Of a stretch of DNA of 64,000 nucleotides, positions 19,100 to 28,735 are shown piece by piece. The first letter of the stretch is position 1. Each line of letters starts with the position of its first letter. The position numbers and the translations under genes are program-made. This DNA comes from Pseudeuparius sepicola. Lineage: Eukaryota > Arthropoda > Insecta > Coleoptera > Anthribidae. The notes beneath the pieces are model-generated. The model saw only the letters and a program-made list of their open reading frames with translations. It was not told where the DNA came from and did not search any database. Location of the stretch: the NCBI GenBank assembly GCA_963920635.1, contig OY987305.1, forward strand, positions 21,538,876 through 21,602,875, read 5' to 3'.

Positions 19100-20060
19100 G
19101 GCCCGGCAGCGTATGTTAACTATCGCGGGTTATATATGATATACAGAAGCAAATCTTGGGATGCTCATATCAATAAACTTAGGGGAAAATTAGCTCCTGC
19201 CGTAGGGGTGCTAAAAAGAATTAGTCATTTAATTCCAATATATATTTCTATAAAAGCCTGTACTATTTTCTGATTCACTCTCACTTACAATATCTCACAG
19301 TCTTGTGGTATGCATCTAAAACCTGTATAATAAATAATATAAAAATACTACAAAATAAGGCTATCAAAAATATTTATGGGCTTCCCTCGAGATACCATAC
19401 AGAAGATTTGTATAAAAATTTTCACATAATGAATCATATTTATAGATATCAGTCGTCCTTCTACATTCACCAGGTGGTCCACACCATACAAAACACTCAA
19501 ACTTGGTGTTGACTTCACGAAATTTAATACATTACTATGGTACAAGAACTTGTGCTGACATAACCTTAATTCGCTTCTCTTCTTGTCTGGGCATAAACAG
19601 CACTTTTTATTCAGGTATCTTGTACTACAATAACTTGCCTAAATCACTTTAAAATATTATTAATCCTATTAAATTTAAAAAAGCTTTAAAAGCCTTTATT
19701 GTTGGTGATAATAATATTGGTAACTAAATATTAATCTTCTATTGACTTTACCTTTTCTTCTTAGAAATTATCGATGTTAACTTAACTTTCCGTATGAACT
19801 TTAGAGTACATGAACCTTGCCTGTAACTAAGTAACTGTAAATTGTAAATATGTATGATTGCTAGAATTTGAAGTGTGATCTGTGATTTTTTTATGTAATG
19901 ATTATAATATCTTCTAAACTTATACTTATGTTATTTCTATTAGAGGATAGACCTTTTATGAATTTCTAAATTTGTTTGGTCTAATAAAAAAAGTTCAATT
20001 TAATCTTTCGCCTCCTATAGGAGATATGCTGACCTAAATTTGTGTATAAATAAATAAACA
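19100..20060 (+). mobile_element. LINE D, 3' part
   Basis: Plus strand encodes the end of a reverse transcriptase and its C-terminal domain in broken frames: SWDAHINKLRGKLAPAVGVL, then LQNKAIKNIYGLPSRYHTED (19345-19410). A 3' UTR follows, ending in TATAAATAAATAAA near 20058. Stops at 19270 and 19500 show it is dead. The 5' portion is absent. Confidence 0.7.
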
Positions 20061-20478
20061 ATCAGCGTTTCCGAGCCCATTTTTTTGTCGAAAAGTATTT
20101 TTTCTCAAGCCCGAAGCTGGGCCTGACAACGTCAATTTTGGCCTGGGAACGTTGGTTGTGTATAGTGATTCGGACAGGTTTAGGGACTTTTGTTCCATGA
20201 GCACCTTATAATTAAAAAATACTGGATCAAAAAATCGAGTTCTTGGACAAATATATTTAAAAAAAGTTGTTGGTCTTTTGGGAACACCCTGTATTATATT
20301 GTTTTAGGAATTGTGGGAAATATAGTAATTCACTATTAATTATTTTACGGATTAAAAAAAAAGGTTGTGGAAGCAATGGTTCCATTGGCAGCAGGTTTTG
20401 ACTCGCGTTCTGTATTATTAAGATATAAATTCTAAAGTAAATATCAAATAATTTAATGGTGTTTCAATATTTTTTTAG

Positions 20479-20722
20479 GTGTTCATACTTGGAAATTTAT
20501 AATGAGAAAATTAATGACTTACTAAATAAGAATACAAAAGTTAGTCAAGATATTAAAATTCGCGAAACATCCGATGGAGGACCAAGAGCTGATGTAAAGG
20601 AAGAAGTGATAGATGAGCCATTACAAGCGATGATATTAATGCAGAGAGGTAGTAAGATTCGGAAACAAGCTTGCACTGACATGAATGAACGATCAAGCAG
20701 GTCTCACACGATATTCAAAATT
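20479..20722 (+). CDS. Kinesin-7/CENP-E-like motor, exon a (first seen)
   Basis: Follows a polypyrimidine tract and AG at 20477-20478 and ends at GTAAGT. It contributes 81 codons (entry phase 2, exit phase 0). It starts with YLEIYNEKINDLL, the beta-sheet/L8 region of the kinesin motor. It then has a variable linker and MNERSSRSHTIFKI, which holds switch I (N-x-x-S-S-R-S-H), the nucleotide-sensing element of all kinesins. The P-loop exon(s) must lie upstream; I do not see them in the preceding 20 kb. The next exon is 19.4 kb downstream and joins without loss of any motor residue. The CENP-E assignment rests on the motor motifs and the long stalk that follows. CENP-E moves chromosomes to the spindle equator. 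Confidence 0.9.
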
Positions 20723-20837
20723 GTAAGTTACGTTTCATGTGTTATGGTGAGAAAAGTAAAAAAATCCAATACTTTTAAGTACTCATTAGATTGTAATTAT
20801 TAATTTCCAAGTGGGCAAATTATATTTGTAAAATTAG

Positions 20838-20883
20838 CATGGTAAAGTGCTTTCGGCTACATAGCCATCATCAGTACTACATG
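20838..20883 (-). ncRNA. Hammerhead ribozyme, type I with minimal helix III
   Basis: Read on the minus strand. Box 1 CTGATGA is at 20874-20868. Helix II is GGC/GCC around TATGTA. Box 2 GAAA is at 20854-20851. Helix III is A-U and G-C closing a CA loop, then T at 20845 as the nucleotide before the cut. Helix I pairs GTA with TAC, then after a two-base bulge CATG with CATG. Every core nucleotide is present. The helix III architecture is the same as in the motif at 2664-2708, although the helices differ in sequence. It is antisense to the kinesin gene, whose intron it occupies, so it would not cut that pre-mRNA. Confidence 0.75.
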
Positions 20884-21093
20884 TCAGGTGTGTACAGAAA
20901 ATTGGAGCAACTGAGTTTAATACAGGTATAAAAAGACGATGGAAATCCCATTTCAAACATTAAAATGTTAAATTAACATCATAGCCATAAGCTTAACACA
21001 TGTTATATAAATTATTTTAAACAAAATTCATCGTGGTAAAACTGAGCGGCCGATAGCCATGTAGTGCAGTGTGGAAGGAAATGAAGACAGTCT

Positions 21094-21392
21094 TCAACGT
21101 CGCGGCCAGTGCCATGTGCTGCAGCATAACGTCTTAGTCACATGCTTTCAGGTGCGCCTCGTTACGTGGGATTTGGGATAAATTGCCCCATTATTTAAAC
21201 ATGCAGTAAAAAATTTTTTTTGCGTTTTCGGCGTATATGTACCTCCCTGATGACGTGGTTAAAATTAATGTATTTATGAATAAATATAGAAAAAAATGTC
21301 ATCAATGATGATGAGTATTCACTCTTAAAATATGGATGGTTGCATTTCCCCATAGTCCCAATCTGTTTACAATCTGTTGATTCAGTAGACAG
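21094..21392. repeat. 300-bp direct repeat, left copy
   Basis: CAACGTCGCGGCCAGTGCCA ... CTGTTGATTCAGTA is repeated at 22797-23094 with few differences (for example ATTTAAAC versus ATTGAAAC). The pair encloses about 1.4 kb, as long terminal repeats or Penelope pseudo-LTRs would. Confidence 0.7.
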
Positions 21393-21947
21393 TCTTCATT
21401 TCCTTCCCACAGCCATAAGCTTAACACATGTTATATAAATTATTTTAAACAAAATTCATCGTGGTAAAATTGAGCGGCCGATAGCCATGTAGTGCAGTGT
21501 GGAAGGAAATGAAGACAGTCTTAATTTCCTTCCACACTGCACTACATGGCTATCGGCCAGTCTTAGTGTTCTGTGAGTGTTCTGCTTCCTCCGAAATAAG
21601 AACGTCGACATTAGCCAGCATCTCTGTGATATAGTTGCTTAAAATTACCTTACTTTCCGCTAAAGTGGTTACCATCACCAACAACACACTTCTCATTCCT
21701 TTATTTCTCGTTATTTTTGCTTTTCATTGTTATTAGGGATCCATATTTGCAATAGAATCGTCTTCGTGGGGGTGGTCCTCCCCTGTGACATTGGTTCAGT
21801 TGTTAGTACTTGAATCTTTCTAATTTTCTTCTTTCGATCTTTATAGCTTTTTCTAGTTTCTTTTTCTGCCTTTAGGTATGTTATCGGGTATAGCCTGATG
21901 TGTAACCTACCGAGTCTTTTTTTGGGCGAGTTAGGGGTGATGGATTG

Positions 21948-22642
21948 CTAAAAGTCCCTAGATTTCTTGATTTCTGTTTGTCCCCACCCTTGTCTTGCAG
22001 TTAGTAGGAGGCTGTGTGTAGCCCGAACTCCGCGAAAGGTGCCTGGCGATTGCCCGTGTCTGAGAGTTTCTAGCATGCGGCGCGTTGGTGTTTGCGGCTT
22101 TGGTTCTTGCCAAGTTTCTGCATAGTGCACTGTGGCTTTCCTTTCGTTTCTCGCACTCCCCCTCACTAGTCGCACATAATATTGGGTACGCATTATAAAT
22201 AGTTTGCAAATATGTTTGGGCTTCTTGGGTCTTGTCATGTTATTTCTTTCCCGTATTTCACAGACCACATTCTCTGTTTGGTTTGGATATTTTTGAAGGT
22301 TATGTCGCGTTGCATTCATTGACACTAGTACCTTCGTAGAAAGCATTCCTGTAATGAAACGTGGTGAAGTTTCGCACGAGGCTCTTAGTTTCGCTACCTG
22401 CCGATAGGTGACATGGATTTCTTCTTCCAACTCCTTAATAGTTCTGCGGTAGCTTGACTGACATTCTGCAGGCATTCTCCATAAAGGATCATTATGTCTG
22501 CACGCGTTGTTTTTAATAAAACTTTTGTCTGAAATCTCCAAAATCTATCGAATTTCGGAAACAGTTTCAGTATTTTCCAGCCTCTGTTTGTAGACACTGA
22601 GTGCGTTTGATTATGAAGGCCTCTTGTATTGTTATAGCGCAT
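21948..22642 (-). pseudogene. Unrecognised open frames between the 300-bp direct repeats
   Basis: Two overlapping minus-strand frames (22642-22394, 82 codons; 22541-21948, 197 codons) are more GC-rich than their surroundings. The first contains a basic/hydrophobic stretch (GWKILKLFPKFDRFW) and the second an EELEEEIHVTYRQVAKLRAS helix. Position between direct repeats and next to Penelope termini suggests the N-terminal part of a Penelope-like ORF, but I recognise no diagnostic motif. Treat as hypothetical. Confidence 0.3.
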
Positions 22643-22796
22643 GCTGTGAAAAGTGTAGTGATAAGGGTCTCTCGAGGAGTCAGTTCGATGCTGAACACGG
22701 TAAGTCCAAGGTGTGCTAACACCCTGTTATTGTCCTATCTACTAGGTAAATTCATAAACTGAATATTTTTTTGTATTTAAATTATCAATAAATAAC

Positions 22797-23094
22797 GGCA
22801 ACGTCGCGGCCAGTGCCATGTGCTGCAGCATAACGTCTTAGTCATATGCTTTCAGGTGCGCCTCGTTACGTGGGATTTGGGATAAATTGCCCCATTATTG
22901 AAACATGCAGTAAATTTTTTTTTTGCGTTTTCGGGGTATATGTACCTCCCTGATGACGTGGTTAAAATTAATGTATTTATGAATAAATATAGGAAAAAAT
23001 ATCATCAATGATGATGAGTATTCACTCTTAAAATATGGATGCTTGCATTTCCCCATAGTCCCAATCTGTTTACAACCTGTTGATTCAGTAAACA
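22797..23094. repeat. 300-bp direct repeat, right copy
   Basis: See the left copy at 21094-21392. The sequence after 23094 is AT-rich with no supportable gene up to about 23530. Confidence 0.7.
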
Positions 23095-23529
23095 AATTAC
23101 ATTGAACTTAAAAAAACACTCTAAAGTTTATCCATATTTTAAGGGCGAATTATCACTATGATTTATGACATTTTTTCCTATGTAAGATACAAAAGTGCAA
23201 AATTTGAAGTTTCAAGGTCGAATATTTTCCAAATGCTTGACACAAACATATTACATATTGCTTTGGCTTCTACAACTTTTATCTGAAACCTTTTTCCTAG
23301 CCTCAAAGATATAGAAAATAAGGGGGTGTAAAAGTGTACGTGATCACATGGTACCTTAATGTAAAACTAAAGCCTTTGAATTAAAAAAATATATATGGAG
23401 AAGTTGACACTCTACGGGCAATAAAAATGGCTGTAGCAGAAGCGGCCATGTTTAGGATCGTAGTAGGTATGACTCATTATTTTGACATCAGACACATTGG
23501 GCTGTGGTGCTTCGATAATTCTTCGTGTT

Positions 23530-24195
23530 GTCTAGTGTGTCCACGGATGGAGTTGACAAAAAGAGAAACATTTTTATTATATCGCTTATGCAGGGTGTTA
23601 ATCAATTAAGAAAACATGAAAATATTTCAAGAGAGAAATACTATCATTTATTTTTTAGACAAAATGTTTATAAAAGAAAGTTGTTTATAATGCAAAATTA
23701 AGTCTTGATATAAAATTTGAGACCCAAATTTTTGAATATTATATTTTTATTTTTAAGTCGAATTTATGAAAATTCAAAATGAAAATCAGTTTTGTTGTTA
23801 AACAAAAAATAAAAATAAAATAAGATTTGTACGATTGTGGAAAAAAATCATTCAGCATATCCGTCTCCAACCTGCACATATTTTCTCCATCCATTTTCAG
23901 AAATGTAACTTTAAAGAAATAAATTCAAAATTCAGATTTTGTTTGTACTGAGGCTTTATTTTGGATCATAAACAACTTTCTTTTATATACATTTTCTCTA
24001 AAATAATAAACAATGGTACTTTTCTCTCGAGACATTTTCATCTTTCCTTAATTTATTAACACCCTATACATCTTACTTAAGAGTTTTATATGGTGGTCAT
24101 ATTTTCTCAACAAGCAGAATTTGTTATAAAGAATGACTTCGTCGTAAAATCAATAATAAATTTGTTCTCTTCTTGTCAACTCCATCTCTGGACGG
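23530..24195. mobile_element. Long inverted-repeat MITE(s)
   Basis: CAGGGTGTTAATCAATTAAG at 23591 is mirrored near 24066 (AGGGTGTTAATAAATTAAGG read in reverse). About 100 bp of arm pair through ATGTTTATAAAAGAAAGTTG. Outside it, GGATGGAGTTGACAAAAAGA (23545) mirrors the stretch ending near 24190, so the MITE sits inside a wider foldback. Non-coding. Confidence 0.65.
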
Positions 24196-24695
24196 GGTTT
24201 AAAAGTTGTAAGACATGTTTGATAGTTTTTAATGCTCATAATCTTCACAAATGAGAATTACTACTCTCTAAAAAGGTTGGACACTTGGTGCTACTAATCA
24301 AGGTTATTAAGGTTACATGTCAAATTTGTTCTTTTTGTTGTGGTTTATTTTGAAACATAATCTAACCTTTATATTTTGTTTGTGAACCGGAAATGGCATT
24401 CTGCCATATGCATGCTCCATCCTGGTCGCATGTTAATCCCAATGAGGTTTTTTATCCAAAGACTAAAATCGACTCTAGATTTTTACTGATCCGTCACCTT
24501 TATCAATTATACAGGAAATGGTGGAATTATTTGAAAACTGGTAAATCTTATAAAAAAAGTTGCTTATTACCCAAAACTGAAATTCCTTAATTTCGATGTT
24601 TTTGCATGGGGTGTTTGGTTTAAACAGGGCTCGGAACACCATTTTAAAATATTTTAAACTGAATTGAAATGTGTTTAAACTATTTCATTTTAATA
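24196..24695. other. No recognisable gene
   Basis: AT-rich intronic sequence; a 65-codon plus-strand frame (24393-24590) shows no motif. Confidence 0.45.
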
Positions 24696-26573
24696 CAGGG
24701 TGACCATATTTTGAATCTATGCATTGGGATGGTTATCTTAAGAGATGCGAGGTCGGTTAAATTGGGGCAAAGTTGCGGAATTTGATGCCGAGTAACATGG
24801 TAAAAAGAAATTTTGGCTGGCCCTTTTCGTTTTGAAAATAAAGCGAAAAAACTGAAATTTGTCATTTTCGTTTTAATTTTTTTAAACGAAAACGAATGGC
24901 GCTGGACATTTCTAAGTTCATTATTAAGGCACTTTTTTACAAGGAATCTAAATATGACCTCCCATTTTTTTTCTGGCCTCCCTGGACAAAGTTATGACTA
25001 TCAACTTTTATTTTTCTTATGGGCGCCATATTGGAATTTTGCATTTTTGAAATGAGGATTTTTTTTCTGGTTAAAATGATATGTCATACATTATGTTTTA
25101 CTTTGTTTTTCTTGCCGTAATATTAAATTAATCGTTTTGCATAGAGTGCCTTGGAAACGTAAGCCCCATAATGTTTGACGTTTTGGCATAGAGTGCCTTG
25201 GAAACATAAGCATAGTTACCCATTGTTGCGAAGTGTGCTTTGGAATATTGTTTAGGAGGGGGTTGCCGACAGCGAAAGTGACATTAGATTTTGTATTTTT
25301 TTAAGTTGTATAGCATAAAATCTAATAACATTTTACCTGGCAAAAATTTAGTACAAACATCTCTGTCTTCATTTTAATCATAAGATCTTACAAGTACAAG
25401 CAGTGCTTTGTTTTATAGGTTATGAAAACCTTGGGAAAAAGAATAATTCCAGTGCATATGCTTTTAAGATCTTATGATTAAAATGAAGAAAGAGATGTTT
25501 GTACTAAATTTTTGCCAGGTAAAATATTATTAGATTTTATGCTATACAACTTAAAAATACGAAATCTAACATCACTTTCTCTGTCGGCAACCCCCTCTTA
25601 ACGGTTCAGTAAAACTTCAGTTAGGTAATGTTAAATTTATTAATTAAATAAATCATAAACGTACCACGAGAGTATGATCTGATACCTTGTTATTTATTCG
25701 TCATTTGCCATATAACACTTTAACACTAAAAGAGTTAAACTGGAAACACAAGATCAACAAAAACCTAGACGAGTAGACAATCCTGTTTTACAAAAAATGT
25801 TCAATTTGTCCTCCTTGTTCCTCAAGGCACAATGCAGCACGTTTCCTTAAATTGTTTATGGCTCATCCAATATCCCTTCGACGTCATTTATATTTGAAGA
25901 ATAATAAATTTGAATGAAGTCACGCTTTTCTTCATGCGATAATGATATTTTTTCAGTAAAATAAAGTATCCGTGACACTTAAAATTGTACTAAACTATCA
26001 AACGTTATGGGGCTTATGTTTCCAAGGCATTCTATGCAAAAATGTCAAACATTATGGGGCTTATGTTTCCAAGGCACTCTAAGCAAAAACGTCAAAACAT
26101 TATGGGCCTTACGTTTCCAAGGCACTCTATGCAAAAACGATTAATTTGATATTACGGCAAGAAAAGCAAAGTAAAGCATAATGTATGACATATCATTTTA
26201 ACCAGAAAAAAATCCTCTTTTAAAAAATTCAAAAATCCAATATGGCGCCCATAAGAAAAATAGAAGTTGATAGTCACATCTTTGTCCAGGGAGGCGAGAA
26301 AAAAAATGGGAGGTCATATTTAGATTCCTTGTAAAAAAGTGCCTTAATAATGAACTTAGAAATGTCCAGCGCCATTCGTTTTCGTTTGAAAAAATAAAAA
26401 CGAAAACGACAAATTTCAGTTTTTTCGCATTATTTTCAAAACGAAAAGGGCCAGCCAAAATTTATTTTTACCATGTTACTCGGCATCAAATTCCGCAACT
26501 TTGCCCCAATTTAACCGACCTCGTATCTCTTAACCAAGATCCTCATGCATAGACTCGAAATACGGTCACCCTG
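24696..26573. mobile_element. 1.9-kb foldback element with about 500-bp arms
   Basis: CAGGGTGACC at 24696 is mirrored by GGTCACCCTG ending 26573, with TA on both sides. The left arm (to about 25220) and right arm (from about 25990) are inverted copies, including GGCTGGCCCTTTTCGTTTTG and its complement. A unit of about 55 bp (TTATGTTTCCAAGGCACTCT) is tandemly repeated near the inner ends, twice on the left and three times on the right. A smaller MITE (25253-25605) is nested in the centre. The open frames in both arms are complements of the same repeat, not genes. Confidence 0.8.
25253..25605. mobile_element. GGGTTGCCGACAG MITE, full copy
   Basis: GAGGGGGTTGCCGACAGCGA on the left mirrors CTGTCGGCAACCCCCTC on the right. 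Arms are about 140 bp each around an interior of roughly 60 bp. The right flank is TTAA and the half copy at 12912 also starts at TTAA, so a TTAA-targeting (piggyBac-like) origin is possible. Confidence 0.75.
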
Positions 26574-27320
26574 TATATTATTATTAATGTAAATTAACTA
26601 AATATTTTTATTGATTTTATTTTTTAACGTCATTTTTGACAGATAGCGAAAGTCACGTGACTATATTTCAGTGGGTCATTTTTCATCTTTTCTTAAATCA
26701 AAATGTAACCCCAAAGTTAAATTGCAAAATAAATAATTAATAATAAAATTCCCCCAATTATGGAAAATTCTTATATTTAATATTTGAGAGCAATTTGGGG
26801 GGTGGAAAGATGAACTCCTTGGGCCTACCCCCTATAATTCTATTTGCCCATTTGGGTGTAAAATCTGATTTTAAGGCTTTTTAACCTCCTTAATTTTCAT
26901 TTTTTACAGACTAAAGTAACAAGTGAAGACTTGTTTTTGTGAGCTGATTACTATCCTACTACTGGTGCTAATGACTTTTGAAGCACCCTTTAGGTTAGAA
27001 CCACATAGGTTTCCGCATCAAATGCTACAACTTTTTGTCTGAAACATTTTTTGAATGTATCTTGAAACCAGAACTAGTCAGTAACGGCGCTATGTCAAAA
27101 AAAGTTACTAACGATCATTACTTTTTTGGCAATGCTCATGAAAACTCGTTACATTTTTGGTTTGGAAACAAGTAATGCTTTAGTTACCTCTTTCAAGCAA
27201 CTTAATGAACTTGTTACTTTGTGACGATAACATTACTGATGAAATAACAAATAACGGTCGTTACATTAAGTAATGGCTGTTACATAACCACAACAAAAGG
27301 ATTAATGCACCCTATAATGT
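26574..27320. repeat. Repeat fragments, no gene
   Basis: 26620-26780 (AGATAGCGAAAGTCACGTGA...) resembles the arms of the 54557-58553 inverted repeat. 27070-27300 is a patch with many GTTACT/AGTAAC words (GTAACGGCGC ... AATGGCTGTTACATAAC) that looks like a short foldback element. No coding potential. Confidence 0.45.
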
Positions 27321-27745
27321 TTATAGATTAAATGAACTTAACAAGTGAAGTTCGATCTAAACTGTACGAAATGTTTCGTACAAGATGATCACATAATGTA
27401 GTCCCCCGTAATCCCAAAATTACCACACGTTCAAAACAAATTCCTGGCTCTACGACCCCACGCCGGCAACCATCTGCACTTACACAACAGCTGACTTCAT
27501 TACTTTTATGATATTATATATCTCCGCCTTTTTTCGAAAAAATGAGGCTAGATTTTTTTTAGAATTCAACCATATTCCATACTGGATTTAACTGAACTAC
27601 AGATTCATCCTCTCTCCAATATTTTGTCGCAACTGGCTAAAACGGGACGGGAAGGAATGGGTGTGATCATCTCGTACAAGACCTTTCGTACAATTTAGAT
27701 CGAACTTCACTTGTTAAGTTCGTTTGATCTAAAAATTGTACTCCA
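27321..27745. mobile_element. MITE with about 70-bp inverted arms
   Basis: GAACTTAACAAGTGAAGTTC (27333) mirrors the sequence ending near 27733. The pairing continues through GATCTAAACTGTACGAAA and GATGATCACA. The 250-bp centre is non-coding. Confidence 0.75.
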
Positions 27746-28733
27746 CATCTCATACTCAAGATCCCATATATAGGTGTTTAAAGAAGTTGTGACACACTTA
27801 AATGAAATGTTTATTAACACTCGATATAAAATTCATATAAAAATAAATAAAATCGCATGCTGCAATATAACGTTTCATAAGAAACATTATATCTAACATA
27901 GCTAATGCCCTATAAAAGCAACATATTTAATATACTTAAAACTAACCTGTTAGGTTTAAAATGGCACTGTCAAACATTGACTTATTGCTGATTGGTCTAT
28001 TGTATATTCTAGCAAAAACAAGCTACTCTGTTGACCATCCTGCAGTGTTGCAAATAACATCGATACTAACCCCAAGTCTGTTGACGAGTGCTGTGTAAAA
28101 ATCTCTGTCATTGCCACACTCTTCGAGTCAACTTAATCCACCAACTTAATGTCTGTGAAGTGGCTTTGTGATATGGCTTCTTAAATGTAAGCAATAGCCT
28201 CCTAAAGGAAGCCCTAAAAACAGAGGTTCTTTCTAAGTAAGCACAGAGATATTCTACAACACACAACTTCGGCTTCTCCATGTATCTATACTAAAATCAA
28301 ATAACTCTTACGCCTGATGTAAACAAGAATGTGTGCGTTGAGATTTTCGCCAAAGCCTCACTGAGGTACGACCTTTCATTAGTTTTACTTTTACAATTTT
28401 TACGTCAAAATATTTCGGAAAAAATTTATTGGCTTAATTAAAATGAGTCAAAACATCGATAAAATTATTTGTGGCAATGTCTAAATAGCTGAAAACAACA
28501 AGATAAAACCGCATAACCATGCTTTTGCGATCAACTACGTCCCTGATGCCAGACACGCTGATATTTTATGGCCGAATGACCAATCGCCTTATTTCGCGGA
28601 ACGTCATCGATCACGTGCTGTTATTTACGCCAGACATAAGGGTTACTCGATTTTTATATAGGCAACATTAATATTGACTGAATACTATTTTTACGCCCAG
28701 AGGTTTTAATAGGGTCAAGAATAATGAATTCTG
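27746..28733. other. No recognisable gene
   Basis: AT-rich intronic sequence with no convincing frame, RNA motif or terminal repeat. Confidence 0.45.
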
Positions 28734-28735
28734 TA

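Larger units (their letters stand above)
20805..21562. repeat. Penelope-type terminal repeats, several copies
   Basis: The hammerhead motif at 20838-20883 is followed by related but degenerate units: ATGGCTATCGGCC on the minus strand near 21045-21075 and 21465-21495, and on the plus strand near 21545-21562. A 100-bp segment (TTAACACATGTTATATAAAT ... GGAAATGAAGACAGTCTT) occurs at 20996-21096 and again at 21418-21520. GGAAGGAAATGAAGAC and its inverse flank 21103-21385. This is a pile of partial termini rather than one element. Confidence 0.5.

Noticed and set aside
1..20478. Upstream exons of the kinesin (P-loop GQTxSGKT)
   Set aside because: I found no supported frame with a P-loop in this stretch; the exons are probably before the window, though short exons could have been missed.
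21240..21275. CTGATGACGTGG as a hammerhead box 1
   Set aside because: No helix II hairpin followed by GAAA; the match is only the seven-base word (it recurs in the right 300-bp repeat).
24813..26458. Two similar 80-86 codon frames (MAGPFRFEN...)
   Set aside because: They are the same arm sequence of a foldback MITE read from each side, not a duplicated gene.
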